Shown piece by piece: positions 37,277 through 49,099 of a stretch of DNA of 64,000 bases (within the stretch, counting starts at the first letter, position 1; every line of letters begins with the position of its first letter). The stretch spans positions 372,001-436,000 of the forward strand of contig JAJTTP010000004.1 of NCBI GenBank assembly GCA_023313575.1, given 5' to 3'. This stretch comes from Eutypella sp. D-1 (Eukaryota > Ascomycota > Sordariomycetes > Xylariales > Diatrypaceae). Both the position numbers and the translations under genes were made by a program. The notes below the pieces were generated by a model. That model was not told the origin of the DNA. It was given only the letters and a program-made list of their open reading frames with translations, and did no database searches.

Positions 37277-38626
37277 GGTGTGAGCTGGGCCGGTGTTTCC
37301 GGGATGGTGAAGGTGAGGGTGCAGGTGGAGGTGGAGGTCTACATACATATATATACATACGTGTATTTGTCCGAAAGTCAGCTTAGCTTAGCTGCCTTGC
37401 CTTGCCTTGCCTTGCCTTGCCTTGCCTTGCCTTATATCATGCCATTGATAATCACTGCTACTGCTACTGCTACTGCAACTTGTACTGCTTCGTCCAAGGT
37501 TGTTTTTGCTATATAAGCGGGTCCCGGGAACCTATACCACCCCGCCACCCCCTCCCCTCCCTCCTTTCTTTCTTACAGTTAGGTAGTCACCAGAGCGCCC
37601 GCGTAGAATCAAGGCATAGGGAGAGAGAGAGAGGTCCGAGAGCTTTTTTCATTAAATTAAAGCTTGGTGGGCATCCATACGGTGCGTTTTCCTTCATTCA
37701 TGATTTTGCTTAGGCAACTCAAAAAAGGGGAAGAAAAAAAAGGCAAGCTCGTGATGATGATGATGATGATGAGATACGCGAATACAACAGAGGAGAAACG
37801 CAAAGGCGGGGGGGGGGGGCTCGAAATATCATCAAGTCAAGCCTCAAGTTTCCTCTCTCTACTCCGCTCCTCCCCTTAGCATCAATCGCATACGTAGGAA
37901 TTAGAAAAAAGAGCAAGAAAAGAGCAAGAAAACAAATTTAAAAAAGCAGACAGCCGACCGAACCAACCCGAACCAACCCTGTCAGTTAGTCCTTTCCTTC
38001 CTTCCTCTTGAAGCCTCCATCCATATCCCATCGCATCCCATTCCTCCCATTCTCAACTCTCCCGCCGCCCGTCCCGTTACGTTACTGGTTTGTTTGTTAC
38101 GCCGTCTGTTTACACCCTCATGGCATTAGGGCCACCAGGCTAGGCTAGGAACACCCCTCCCTCCCCCTCCCCCCTTCGTGAAAAAAACCTATGAAACTCA
38201 TTCATTGTACCGTAACCCGTAGCATCCGCAACAACCCCCAACCAATCCGAATTCCCGAAGGCCAAAAAAAAACCGGTGAAGTCGTTCCTTCTTCCCCCCC
38301 CTTATTTCCTCTCCTCTCCGCGCGGTGGGTAGCAGTTAAAAGTAGTAAAAGCGGTGGCTGTGAAATTCAGGACAGGGGAAAAAAAAAGATAACCCTCCAC
38401 CGAGACGGATTAAGAAAAGCGAGTGAAGAAGTGTCGTGTGAGAGGTTTTGCTTTTGCTTTGATATGTTTGGTGAAAGGGGAGGGGAGGGGGCAAGTGAAG
38501 GTCATACGCCGTGGGTGTCGAGCCTGCTATGTGGATATGTGAGAGAGAGAGAGAGAGCAGTGTGCGTGTGCGCGTTACGTAGACATCGCAACTCCTTTTT
38601 TTTTTCTTTGATCCCCCCCCAAAAAA
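37277..38626. other. Intergenic between convergent EMC7 and WW-domain genes
   Basis: Holds the two 3' ends, the CCTTG pentamer array at 37395-37429, a GAT/ATG triplet run near 37753-37770, and GA and A runs. No coding frame with motifs. Confidence 0.6.
37395..37429. repeat. (CCTTG)7 pentamer array
   Basis: Seven perfect copies of CCTTG about 120 bp downstream of the EMC7 stop codon, followed at 37454 by CTACTG hexamers. Confidence 0.95.
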
Positions 38627-39735
38627 TTAAAAATCGCCGCCGCCGTCGAAGTCGTCCCCGCCCGCGCCATCATTATAGCCGTCGGCGTAGGCGTCCTGCT
38701 GGCTGTCGTTGATAGAATCGGCGATGAGGGCGCCGCCGAGCAGGCCCGCGCCCGCGCCCAGCGCCATACCGCCCGCCATCCCCATGCCGCCGCCCCCGGG
38801 CCTCCGCCCGCTCCCCATCGCTGCCTGTTGCCCGTACGGCTGCTGCCCGTACCCGTACGGTTGGTGCCCATAGGCCCCCGGCGGAGGCGGGCCGTAGGGG
38901 CCCCCGCCGTATTGGCCTGCCGGCGGTCCGTAGTACCCGCCCTGCGGCGGATGCGGGGACCCGTAGCCGTAGCCACCGCCGTGCTGCTGCTGGGGGTAGC
39001 CGCCGCCGGGGTAACCGCCGCCGTGATGGCTACCGCCGGAGGATCCGCCCGAGGCCAGCTTGTTCTTCAGCTTATTGAGGAAGCCGCCGGCGCCGCCGCT
39101 GCTGGTCTTGCCGCGGATGCCTGCGTCGTTGCGCGGCGGGAGCTGGTCCGGGTAAGGAGAGTGGGAGCCCGGCGGAGCCGGGGCGCCGTAGCCGCCTGAA
39201 GACGGCGTGCCGCGGCCCCGCGCGTTCTCTTCTTCTTGTAGCTGGCGCGCGAGGCGGGCGTCGGCGTCCTCGTCCGCGACGTTGCTCGCGCTCGCGCTGC
39301 CGCTACCGCTGCCGCCGCCGTGGGTTGCGTTGGCGGAGGATGACGTGTCGTTGTAGAAGGGGTTCGTCTTGGCGTCGGTCGGGGGCGTGGGCCGCGATCC
39401 CGATGTGTAGCCTGGTGGCGGGCCGTCTGGGGCGCCGCCGGAGTTGGAGGCGCTTGGGTCGACGGCCGGCTCTGTCGGCTTCTCCCATTGCGATTTCTTG
39501 GTGTAGATGTTTACGTAGACTGTAATTGGGAGGAGAGGGGGAGAAGTTGTAAGTTGCAAGCCATTGAACAACAGCAGGTAAGAAAAGCCATGAAGCAAAT
39601 GCGCTGGGTAGGCTGGTAGGCTAGAGTAGGGAAGGGATGCTTACACCACTCGGAGTATTGCTGGTTCCAGCGCGCGACCCAGCCGTCTGGGACCTTCGGG
39701 GGCGGCGGCCCGGACGGAGCGTCGAAGTCTGCCAT
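38627..39735 (-). CDS. WW-domain protein with Gly/Tyr/Pro-rich tail (WWM1-like)
   Basis: Seen: exon 1 (39645-39735) and exon 2 (38627-39519) with GTAAGC donor and TACAG acceptor, 327 residues. The WW domain spans about residues 14-46 (PDGWVARWNQQYSEWFYVNI, then TKKSQWEKPTEP), with both signature tryptophans and the closing proline. The intron falls inside it. A helical stretch DADARLARQLQEEENARGR follows, then FLNKLKNKLASGG, a long low-complexity region rich in GGGYP, GQQPYG and GPPAGQYGG repeats, and a glycine-zipper-like GLLGGALIADSINDSQQDAY near the end. WW domains bind Pro-rich or PPxY peptides. The overall layout resembles the yeast WWM1 protein, which was linked to metacaspase. That functional link is inference. 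Partners cannot be told from sequence. Confidence 0.8.
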
Positions 39736-42700
39736 GCGTGCACGAACTGTGGATTCTGCGGTTTACGGTCGTGGCGTTGGTACGACGGAATTGAAATAGG
39801 AAGACTATGATCCGGTGAAATCCGACCTCGGTGTAATACTAAATGAAGTAGGTTTGGTCGGTTTGGTTGTAAAGCTGTGATGTGATGATGGCTTCGGAGA
39901 GTTGGGGGTCGCAAGTTTGGGGGGGCGGGGACCCTCGGCTTATAAGCCAACAAGGGGGGGCGGGTAAGAGCAAGGGTAAGTAAGTACCTAAGGGGAACCG
40001 CGGGTCCGTGATGGGAAAGGCAAGGTAATGTGGGGGGTTTTCTTTGGGAAGCTCGGAGACCGAGGGATTAAGGTTAGAGAGTAAATCAGAAAAGGTTGAG
40101 TGAGTGATTGATTACTCTTCCAAACTCTCCCGAGGATTGCGAAGAGGGTCTTATTGATGGTTTGGTATGTTGGTAAGAGAGAGAGAACTTAGGAGAGAGA
40201 ACTAGGTAGGTAGGTAGGGGAGAAAGATTAACACAAACAACAGTCCATTCAATGGACTGTTCTTGTATGTACGGAAAGTATGTACGAAGTATGTAAGTCC
40301 GGGTTTGCACTGCCTCACGATGGCAATCTTTCGAACCTTCAATAAGGGCAATGGACGGGTCACCTGCATTCAAATCGTAGGTACCCTCCGGGCATATGCC
40401 CCGCATCAACCTGCTACATTACGTACTTACAGTACCTAGTATCCCATTTGGAAACCCCGCCAATCCGATCCTATCGATTAAGCCCCCACTTTCCCCTTCT
40501 GGTCAGGGACCCGCCACCCGGGACCTGTGACTGATGAGCAAGCATGGAAGCAAGCATGCCATTTAACAGTCGCCATTTAAGAGGGAACCGACCCAGCCTG
40601 CGCCTGCTTCTGACTATCTAAGTATGTACGAACCGGATAGGCGGTAGTTCCCCGACAGCCCCGAGAACAGAAACCTATCACTCTCTCTACTTACTTACGG
40701 TGAACTCACCACTGGACATGGACATCTCGGTGTTATTGTCGTGCCACTCCGTACAGGATCTTTCTAACTACCTAGCCTACTCCATACTCGTCTCGTCCCC
40801 TGAAGCTTATTTATTCCTGTCTTGACGGGAATTACAAGAACCTGCATTTGATGATGCCGATGCAATACTACGTCCGGGAGCATACATGTATGCAATGCGG
40901 CTAGCTAGCCATGTGTGCACAGGTAGACAAGCAGGCAGGAAATAGGCTTCCCCCTCTCTCTATTTTTAGTTCGAGCACCAATGTGTTGCGCTGAGTGAGT
41001 GAGGGAGGGAGTTGAGTGCATCTGCATACGTAAAAAATCCCATGGATCAGTTTGGTAAGTGTTCAAGGTGCGAGTATCACTGTGGCTGTGCGTGTTCGTG
41101 CTTGGAACTTCCATATACTTTCAGGCTTTTCGCTCGTCTGCTGCTGTCTCTGCTTGCTACCTACCTATATAGAACCACTCACTCACTTGCCTTCTCCCTC
41201 TCCCAGTGTCGGTTAAGTGAGTGAGTTGGCGAAGCCGTCACATACATCCCGTACCGTACCGTACCTAGGCCGAACGAACGAACGATTGAGGGCCCCCCTT
41301 TCCCCCGCCACCGTTTCATCGCGGGCGTAGTGCGCAGACGAGGCGAGGCGAGGTGGGACGGCCTCCGAACCCCTCTCAACAAGCTTACCCAAGTAAACAC
41401 CCCTGGAAGGGCCAAAAGAAAAAAGGAGGCGTTGCGTTGTGATTATATACATAGTACATAGTAGAGTAGTATTATAGATATACAATAATCTAAGCCACGA
41501 TGCGGACGCCTGGACTTGCGTAATAACATCCCTGTATATATATACATATATATATGCGTGTGCCGTGCCGTGACGACTACGTACGAAACTTCCCCAGAAA
41601 TAAGGTTTTTCTTTTTACGTTACGTCGCAAGGCACCAGCCAGCCAGACCGACCAAGACCATATATATATCCCATCTACCTGTCCACATCCTACTACCTCC
41701 CTACAGGATAAGAAACATATTCGCACTTTGAAGTCACGGGGATCGATCCATCTATATCTATACGGATTTTCCAAGCTCGGCGCGGGGCGGGTCATCAACT
41801 AAACTCATCGTTGTGCCTCATGACCCGGGGCCCGCTTGCGTTCCGCGCTATGCAATCTTCAAGTTAACCCGGACTTGGGGTTGAAGTCATTTAGTAGTTC
41901 CTTAAGTATTAGTTAAGGGGAGGGGAGTGGAAGGGATGAGGCTCTCCTGAGCCCGGGGCAGACAGATCCGTAATTTTGGGAGTGTTTATTCCTTATTCCT
42001 TATCCCATTCTATTCCACTCCGTTCCCCGTTCCGTCACCCGGACGGGCCCTTCACGATATCTACGGGGGTGTTATAGCGAGTAGCACTGGACTTGCTTTC
42101 CTCTTATAGCCCCCAACCAACCCTGACCCTAACCCCGAGCTGCCGACGAATCTCACCCCGGATCCCTAATCACAATCAATAAATACTCTTCGGGCCCGTG
42201 ATCCGGGGGGGGGGGGGTAGAGGAGTTGCTCCTCCGCCTATTCCCGCAAAACTCGATCGCAAACCTTGACTCACCCACCATGAGGTAGGTAGGTTACCAG
42301 ACCCAGACATGCCCGCCCGCCCGTGTCTTGGTGATGTTGGTAGTTAGTTGCTTATATAGCGATGTAGGTTAGGTACGGTACGTAAATAGATTAAATTGAT
42401 CCAGAGGTTTTAAGTACTATGCCATATGCCGTGCTTATGCCATGTTTTGCTATGCATGCCCATCGCCCATCCCATCCCATCCATCCCGTCATCATGCCCG
42501 CTTGTCGTCGCGGGGGAAAAATCCCCGTCCCCTCATTGTTTCCATCCAAGCGCAACCACCCCCCCCCCCTCCCAACTCCCTCCTTGGTGGGCGGGTGTCG
42601 TCTGGTTACCGGAATACGGAGGCGCTATCACATATATCCGCGACCCCCAATTCCCGCGCAACCCCCGTCTCATTCATCCGTCGAGTCTCTGCGCTGCGCT

Positions 42701-43121
42701 CGTCTTCCCTCCTCGTGCAGGGGAAAGCGCAAGATAAGACTGGACCAGGACGGGATAGGGCGGGACAAGGACGGTAAACCGAGTATACCTGAGATAAAAA
42801 AAGGAGGGGGGGGAGGAGGACATCCCGGTAGTAGCCATGCATTATCATGCGTCCCGAACTCTATCCACCGAATTCCCCCATACATGCCCGCTTGTTTCCT
42901 GTGTATATATATATGCTTTAACGTAGTAGGGGAATAAATGAATAAGAAAATATGATATGATGATGACGATGATAACTGCCATGCGTGATCCAGAGCGCTT
43001 CCTTTCCACGGACGCGAAAAGACGAGGTTAGAAGAGCCGCGGGGTCGCGGGGGGGGATAAATAGCGACGGGTTCCAAACCATGAAAACACCAATCCAAAC
43101 CCCCCATCATATTTTCATTCA
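39736..43121. other. Intergenic, no gene recognised
   Basis: 3.4 kb between two minus-strand genes. It contains a near-perfect 23-bp palindrome at 40239-40261, TATA microsatellites near 41533-41555, a 13-G run at 42205-42217 and several TACCTA/TAGGTA repeats. Overlapping frames near 42420-42940 are Pro/Ser-rich and unsupported. Confidence 0.6.
40239..40261. repeat. 11-bp-arm palindrome (inverted repeat)
   Basis: Arms AACAGTCCATT and AATGGACTGTT are exact reverse complements separated by one base. It stands about 500 bp upstream of the WW-domain gene start. Possible protein-binding dyad or hairpin; no T-run follows that would make it terminator-like. Confidence 0.9.
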
Positions 43122-44000
43122 TCAGCAGCAGCCACCGCCGACGCCCCGGCCCGCATCAGCAGACAACCTAACAGTCCTGCCGGTCGCGCCGGCGGTGCCC
43201 CCACCGGGCCCGGGGCCGGGGCCCTTGACGCCGGAGCGGCGATCGTTGAGGTCGTAGCGGCCGGCATTGATATTTTCGAAGATGCGCTCGGCGACGCCAG
43301 CGAAGGCGGCCTCGACGTTCTCGCCGCTCTTGGCCGAGGTCTCGACGTAGGCCAGGACGCCGTTGCGACGGGCCCAGTCGCGGGCCTCGGCGGCCGCGAC
43401 TTCGCGGCGGTCCTCGCTTCCACTTCCACTTCCCGGCGTGACCTCGTCGAGTTTATTGCCCACGAGTACCACGACGATGTCGGGTTCGGCGATCTGCCGC
43501 AGGTCGTTGAGCCAGTCCGTCGCGTGCAGGAAGGTCGCGCGCCGCGTGATGTCGAAGACGAGCAGGGCGCCCGACGCGCCGCGGAAATACGACCGCGTTA
43601 CGGACTTGTACGTCTCCTGCCCCGCGGTGTCCCACAGCGAGAGCTTCATGTGCTTTTGTGGCGGCGGCGGCGCTTCTTTGCGTCGGGGTTCGGGCAGGCC
43701 GCCTGGTGTTGTTGTTGTCGTTGTCGACGAGGATGCTGTGCTGGTTGTGGGGTTCGAGGAAGGGTTGTTGTTGTGGATGCCGAGGCTCCCGTTTACGGCG
43801 GCGAAGACGCTGCCGCTCCCGGACTTGTTGTGCGGTGGCCCGACGGGTACGATGCGGGACCCGAACTCGACGCCGATGGTCACGTCGTGCTGGGCGCTGA
43901 ACCGCCCCTCGCATAGCCGGATCGTCAGGGACGACTTGCCGCACCCCGAGTCCCCGATGCAGACCAGCTTTGCGATGTAGTCCCACGGTAACGACGACAT
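43122..44000 (-). CDS. Rab4/Ypt4-type small GTPase with inter-switch insertion
   Basis: Membrane-trafficking GTPase. An intronless frame of 292 residues. Nucleotide motifs are complete: P-loop GDSGCGKSS (17-25), switch I Thr41 in VTIGVEFGSRIV, WDTAGQE (123-129), NKLD and ETSAKSG. The RabF-like YKSVTRSYFRGASGALLVFD and the FGSRI segment place it nearest the Rab4/Ypt4/Rab2 group. It ends GGGCC, a double-cysteine prenylation signal. The usual length is about 210-230. The excess comes from a Ser/Thr/Asn/Pro-rich insertion of about 60 residues (55-117, bases 43650-43838) between switch I and the WDTAGQE strand, and from a Gly/Pro-rich hypervariable tail. The insertion has no in-frame intron. The nearest candidate splices shift the frame. 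Confidence 0.88.
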   Translation of the reverse strand: MSSLPWDYIAKLVCIGDSGCGKSSLTIRLCEGRFSAQHDVTIGVEFGSRIVPVGPPHNKSGSGSVFAAVNGSLGIHNNNPSSNPTTSTASSSTTTTTTPGGLPEPRRKEAPPPPQKHMKLSLWDTAGQETYKSVTRSYFRGASGALLVFDITRRATFLHATDWLNDLRQIAEPDIVVVLVGNKLDEVTPGSGSGSEDRREVAAAEARDWARRNGVLAYVETSAKSGENVEAAFAGVAERIFENINAGRYDLNDRRSGVKGPGPGPGGGTAGATGRTVRLSADAGRGVGGGCC

Positions 44001-46067
44001 GATCGGGTCGGGTGTGGGCGGATCGGCCCGGGAAGGGGGGGAGGAGGGTGTTTAGGATGGTTTGGGAGGGTCCTCGGGGCTGAAAATCGGGCGTCTGAGG
44101 CCCCAGCTATGTATTTATGTCGAAGAGAGCTGAAACGGAGCTGGTGATCTTGGACTTGAGTGTGGGTGAAGTATGTATTTAGTGCGAGCGCGCTCCCTCG
44201 CTAGGAGAGACCGGGGGGGGAGGTTATCGTGAAGAATGTGCCCCTCTACCCTTTTCCACCTTAGATCGCATATGTCGAGGCGGGGGGTTGCAAACGGGGG
44301 GTTTTTTACGGTTTTCAAAAAAGAAAAGAAGGGAGAAAAAAAAAGGCACGCGATATATTACGTGGTATGGACCGCAACGGGCTTGGATCAACTTTCGCTT
44401 TCTCCTCTTAAAATGGTAGAAAAGGACTGGCTCGCAAGTACGCTGGCTAGAGAGAGAGGCTGACTGGCTGACTGGCTAACTGGATGATGGAATGGACTTG
44501 CTGAGTTGTCACGACCGCATGAGATAACTAACAGCACCAATGTAGTTCGTTGAGGAGAAGGCGACTGGAAGCGAGAGTGGCGTGCACTTGGGGTTATTGA
44601 ACGCAAGCCAGAGAGGTCGGGTCGATGTAATTAGTAATAAAAGCAAAGCAAGAGGCGAGTTTGAGCTATCCAGTGAACTGTCTGTCGAGTGAGCTGTATG
44701 AAGAAGTAGTTGTTAGTATATGGGAACTTTTGGAGCTTTCTAGTTTTCTCAGAGCTTCAAGGTTGGTTGGTGTTTGGATTTAGGAGCATGGAAGAAGTTA
44801 CCTAAGGTAGAAGAATACTTTACTTACATTCAATACTAGAAGTCTACCTATGTAGTTGTAGTCGGGTATATATCCGAAAGTCAGGTGTGATCCATACGAT
44901 CCAGGGCGGGAATCTATGAATCTATAGACTTATCCGTCTATCAGTACGGAATTAGTGACAAAGCCCTTGTAGTACATCGAAATAGTTACCTAAGGTAGGT
45001 ACATACAGGTATCTGCCATCCTGCCTTAACCCAACCTCACTCTGGTCGAGATGTTAGCCAATTAGCAACCTTCACTCCATTCGGGATTATCGGTCACGTA
45101 ACAGCCGATAGTTATGGGGGAGCGCTAGTTATTGCCTCTTTCGTCCGCTAACCTTGGAAAAGCTCTAGTGCGCCCTTGTCTGCAGGGCCTTGATGGCATG
45201 ACCTCACTGCTTGACTGCCTAGTAGAACTGGAGACTTGAACCGGAGGACAAACTGAAGCAAGGCCCGTGACTCCCCCCTTCCAGTCAACTGTCCGCCAAA
45301 TAAGTGACTGGGAGGGAAGCTACAGTTAGTTGACATGTGACGGACATATGGCGAATATCTAGTGGCATGAGACTCAACCATTTTGTCATCAGGCAACCTC
45401 TCTCTACTTAGTTGCTTTACGTTAGGTACCTTATGCTAAGTAACTATCATCAAACATGGAAACTTTCCGATATGGCATCGCTACAAGTATATACATACAT
45501 GATGCCCCTGCCCCCTGCCCCGGATTATGACAAACAATGAAACATCAACCAGGTGGACAAGGCGTAGTAGGTACAGGCACAGGCGGTATTAAATGATAAC
45601 GATAAGGACAGCCTTCATGTACACCTTTATGCCCACTAGGTACTCTATTTGAGGATGCAGCGGTGGATAAGCTGTATGGCTTACTGCAGGATACCCGCCC
45701 GCTAAAGCACGGTACGTGGGTGGTAGGGTGTCCGGGTGGCTGTTGCATGTACCTTGGTAGGTATTGTACAATGTAAGTCACTTTCCGCATACGGCGCCTA
45801 ACAGGACCGGATGGTATACTTAGTAGCGTCAGTAGTCAGCAGCGTACCTAATACTGTATACTCCGTACCTATAAGTACAGCAGCGGATGACCCCCCGGCA
45901 TTACCAATGACGGGAACCTTAAACTGCTTCGCTCCAGGGCTACTTAGGTACCTAGGTAGGTAGGTAGGTACAAGTATGTAAAACTACCTAGTAACCTTAA
46001 ACCTTTGACACCGTCATTCTCCTACGCTGCCTAGGATGATGTTATCTTCAACCTTACCTTCTTCCTT

Positions 46068-46106
<39 letters not shown>

Positions 46107-46632
46107 CTCTGTTTCTTCTTCCTATTATTCCTCCTGTCCTCCGCCTCTTTTCACTGTTGTCCACTTTGATTATTGAAATTAAATTGAATACCCATAGAAC
46201 TCGTCTATTACTCCTTTTCTTCTTCTTTTTGTGCATGTCGTAACGCGGAAGGGAAACCGCCTAGCTGTAGTAGCCTAGTTATAGCCTGGTTCTGGCTGGT
46301 ATCGAGTTCTTATACCTACCCGACCTAACTAAGGGAGTTATAGATCTTGGCAACAACGGGTTGCCCGTTTGCGTGACTCCGTGACTCCGTGACTCCTCCC
46401 CGGAGTAGCAGCGGCAGCACAGCGGCAGCAAGCAAGCAAGTTGAATCCCTACACCTACCTACCTACCTGCTCCTTTCATGCCATCGTCATCGCCATCACT
46501 CACTCACTCACTCGCTTACTCACTCACCCTCTCTTCCTCTTTCACTAACCGCTGTCCTCCCCTACTCAGACTCATTAGAAACCTATATTCTATAACCCGA
46601 TCGGGCTTACCCTCACCCGATATCGCTACGCC
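44001..46632. other. Intergenic, divergent upstream regions of Rab and PNS1 genes
   Basis: 2.6 kb between divergent genes. It contains TAGGTA clusters near 45950-45975, a CTA triplet array at 46068-46105, and CACT repeats near 46498-46525 in the PNS1 leader. No coding frame with motifs. Confidence 0.6.
46068..46105. repeat. (CTA)12 trinucleotide array
   Basis: About twelve perfect CTA copies roughly 530 bp upstream of the PNS1 start codon. Confidence 0.95.
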
Positions 46633-49099
46633 ATGTTCTCAGAATGTAGGTTTACCGCCTCTACCACCTCTGCCGCCTCATTCCTAGACATGCAGTTGAC
46701 TCACGAGACGCTTAGATGCATCACGATTCCTGGCTCAGTCACAGTCCCGCCTCTCCAACTTCGGCCAACCCGATAACAATAATGACCCGAACCAACAACA
46801 ACAACATCAACATCAACAACAACCTATAAGCGGCCCTTCACGTTATTCTCGTCTCCCTTCCCGATCAGCATATGGATCCCGACTCGGCAACCCTTATCAG
46901 CCCTCCGCCTCGAGGTTTGGTTTCGCCTCCCGATATAACACCGCCGCCGAAGCGCCGCTATTTCACAGCGCGCTGAACGAGTTTCAAGACGAGGACGAGG
47001 ATGACGCGAGGGAGGCTGCTGATTTCCGCGCTTTACAGCGCTCACGCCGGGTCTTTGTTTCCAGTCGCATGGAGGAGAGTTCCGCCTCCGAGGGCGACCA
47101 TAGTCGTGGTTCTCTAGACCAGAGCGGCGAGCAGGACAGTCGGACGTACGAGGATCGGGGCGATCGTCCCCTAGGCATCAAGAGTAGTTGGAACGGCGGG
47201 TCTAGCTTTAAGGATAGGCATTCGAAACAGAAGTCAAGAGAGGAACCCGAAGCCGGCAAGTCTAAGCGACAGAACTCCGATGGAGATGAGAGCGCCAGGA
47301 TGGTCGACGTCGGTTTAGAATCTACTGTATTGGACAACGAGGTACCCGAAGACTTGCTCCAGGAAACCCAAACACCTACGGATACGTCACCTCCCGCCTT
47401 TCAACAGTTCAAGTCGATGAAGGGCGGCGCCAAGTTCGGCCCCGGACGGAAAAATACCAACCTCGAGCACGATTCGCGTTTACAGCGCCAAACGATCGCG
47501 GAAGAGGACGAGGAGGATGATGAGGAAGAAGATGATGGCGGAGCGACCGTACCGGCTACCGCGCCGCCAAGAATGTACGGCGAGATCTTCGTACACGACC
47601 AGTTCTTCGCTTGGATCTACTTAATAGCTCTGGCGTCGCTGCTGGCTACCTTTATATTGGTTTGGTTACATACTTCCGCCCCGGGCAAGGGGCACCCGCT
47701 CGGAGACACTATTTACACGACTCTACACTCATCCTTCCACTTACTCGCCGTCGACACACTAGTAGCCGTCATCGTAGCGCTGGTATGGATGGCTGCTCTC
47801 CGATCGTTTGTGCAGCAGTTAGTATTCCTCATCCTTACGGGGGTACCGATCGTCCTCTTCTCCTTTTCACTGTACCCGATGATATCGAGTTTCCAGGGGC
47901 CCGACCACGGCTCGCGACTGCAGGACGTCGTTATGCGATACGCGGCCATCATCCCCGGCGTTCTAGCCATCGTATGGATATATCTACTGTACAAGGGGCG
48001 TCATAACATCACGCGGGCCATCGACATCCTCGACTTCTCGAGCCGCATCCTCGCCGCGAACCCGGCGCTCGTGCTCCTCGGCTTCGGCTCGCTGGCCTTC
48101 ATCATCGGGTGGACCTGGGTCTGGCTGTCGATGTTCACGCGGATCTTCCTGGGCGGCTACTTCTCCAAGTCGCTCTCGGCCTTCGTCATCGGCACCGCGA
48201 CCTGGTGGCTCGCCATCTTCTTCTTCGTCATGTACGTGTGGACGCTGTCGGTGCTGAGCGGCGTGGTCCGGGGCGCGACGGCCGGCACCGTGTCCAACTG
48301 GTACTACTTCCGCAACAAGCAGCCGCCGACGCCGTCCAACGTCGTGGTCAAGGAGGCCCTGACGCACACCACGACGACGTCGTTCGGCACCGTGTGCGCC
48401 TCGACGCTGCTAGCACTAGCAGTGCGCCTCCCGATCCTCGTCCTCCCCGCCCGCCTCTCCGCCCTCATCGAGTTTGTCGGCTGGCGCGTCGCGCCCCGCC
48501 CCGTCTCCGTCCTCACCAACCCCCTCGCCCTGACCTACGCCGCCATCCACTCCGTCCCGCTGATGGAGTCCGCCTCCGCCCTGAGCCGCATCCAGTTCCT
48601 CGCCACCGGCCCCACCACCACCCTGACCCCCGGCTCCTACGACGCCCGCGGCCTAGCCGCCGGCCGCAACCCCTCCCTGCTGCCCTACCAGATGGCCAAG
48701 ATGCTCCTACACGCGGCGCGCGTCGCCATGTCCACGGCGCTCGGGTTCGCGGGGTGGGTCATGACGGCGCGCCAACTACGCGTGCAGCTTCCCCCCTCCG
48801 AAGGTAGCGGCGGCAGTGGCGGCGGCGGGGGAGGGCTCCGCGGCTCCGCGTACGCGTACGTAGTCGGACTCGTAGCGGGACTCATCGGCTGGGCGGTCCT
48901 CGGCGCCATGGAAGGCGTGCTCTCGGGCGTCCTCGACGCCGTCCTCGTCTGCTACGCCAGCGAACGCCGCCTCGGCGCCGGTCGCGCGGGCTACTGTATG
49001 GAGGCTGCGCGCCTCTTCGAGGATCGCCGGGCCTGGAATTGGCGTAGTGGTAGTGGAGGAGGAGGAGGTAGGGGGAGGGATGTTGATGATGTTGTTTAA
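46633..49099 (+). CDS. PNS1: PNS1-type choline transporter-like (CTL) membrane protein
   Basis: Multi-pass plasma-membrane protein of the CTL/SLC44 family. The transported substrate in fungi is not settled. Seen: a 13-nt first coding exon (46633-46645, MFSE plus one base), then a 70-nt intron (GTAGGT...CTTAG), then a single long exon 46716-49099, 798 residues. The start reads MFSEYASRFLAQSQSRLSNF. The first 170 or so residues are disordered (Gln/His repeats, then acidic and Ser-rich stretches), up to an acidic run EEDEEDDEEEDDG. The membrane part begins FFAWIYLIALASLLATFILV and holds about ten hydrophobic segments. They include the typical YKGRHNITRAIDILDFSSRI, GVVRGATAGTVSNWYYF, LTYAAIHSVPLMESA and VVGLVAGLIGWAVLGAMEG blocks. 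A start at the internal ATG 47069 would drop the conserved N-terminus. Near the C-terminus CYASERRLG matches the family. Confidence 0.9.

Noticed and set aside
43730..43790. Possible intron in the Rab gene (GTAAAC to CAG)
   Set aside because: Candidate lengths of 56, 61 and 91 nt are not multiples of three, and removing them would break the frame into WDTAGQE.
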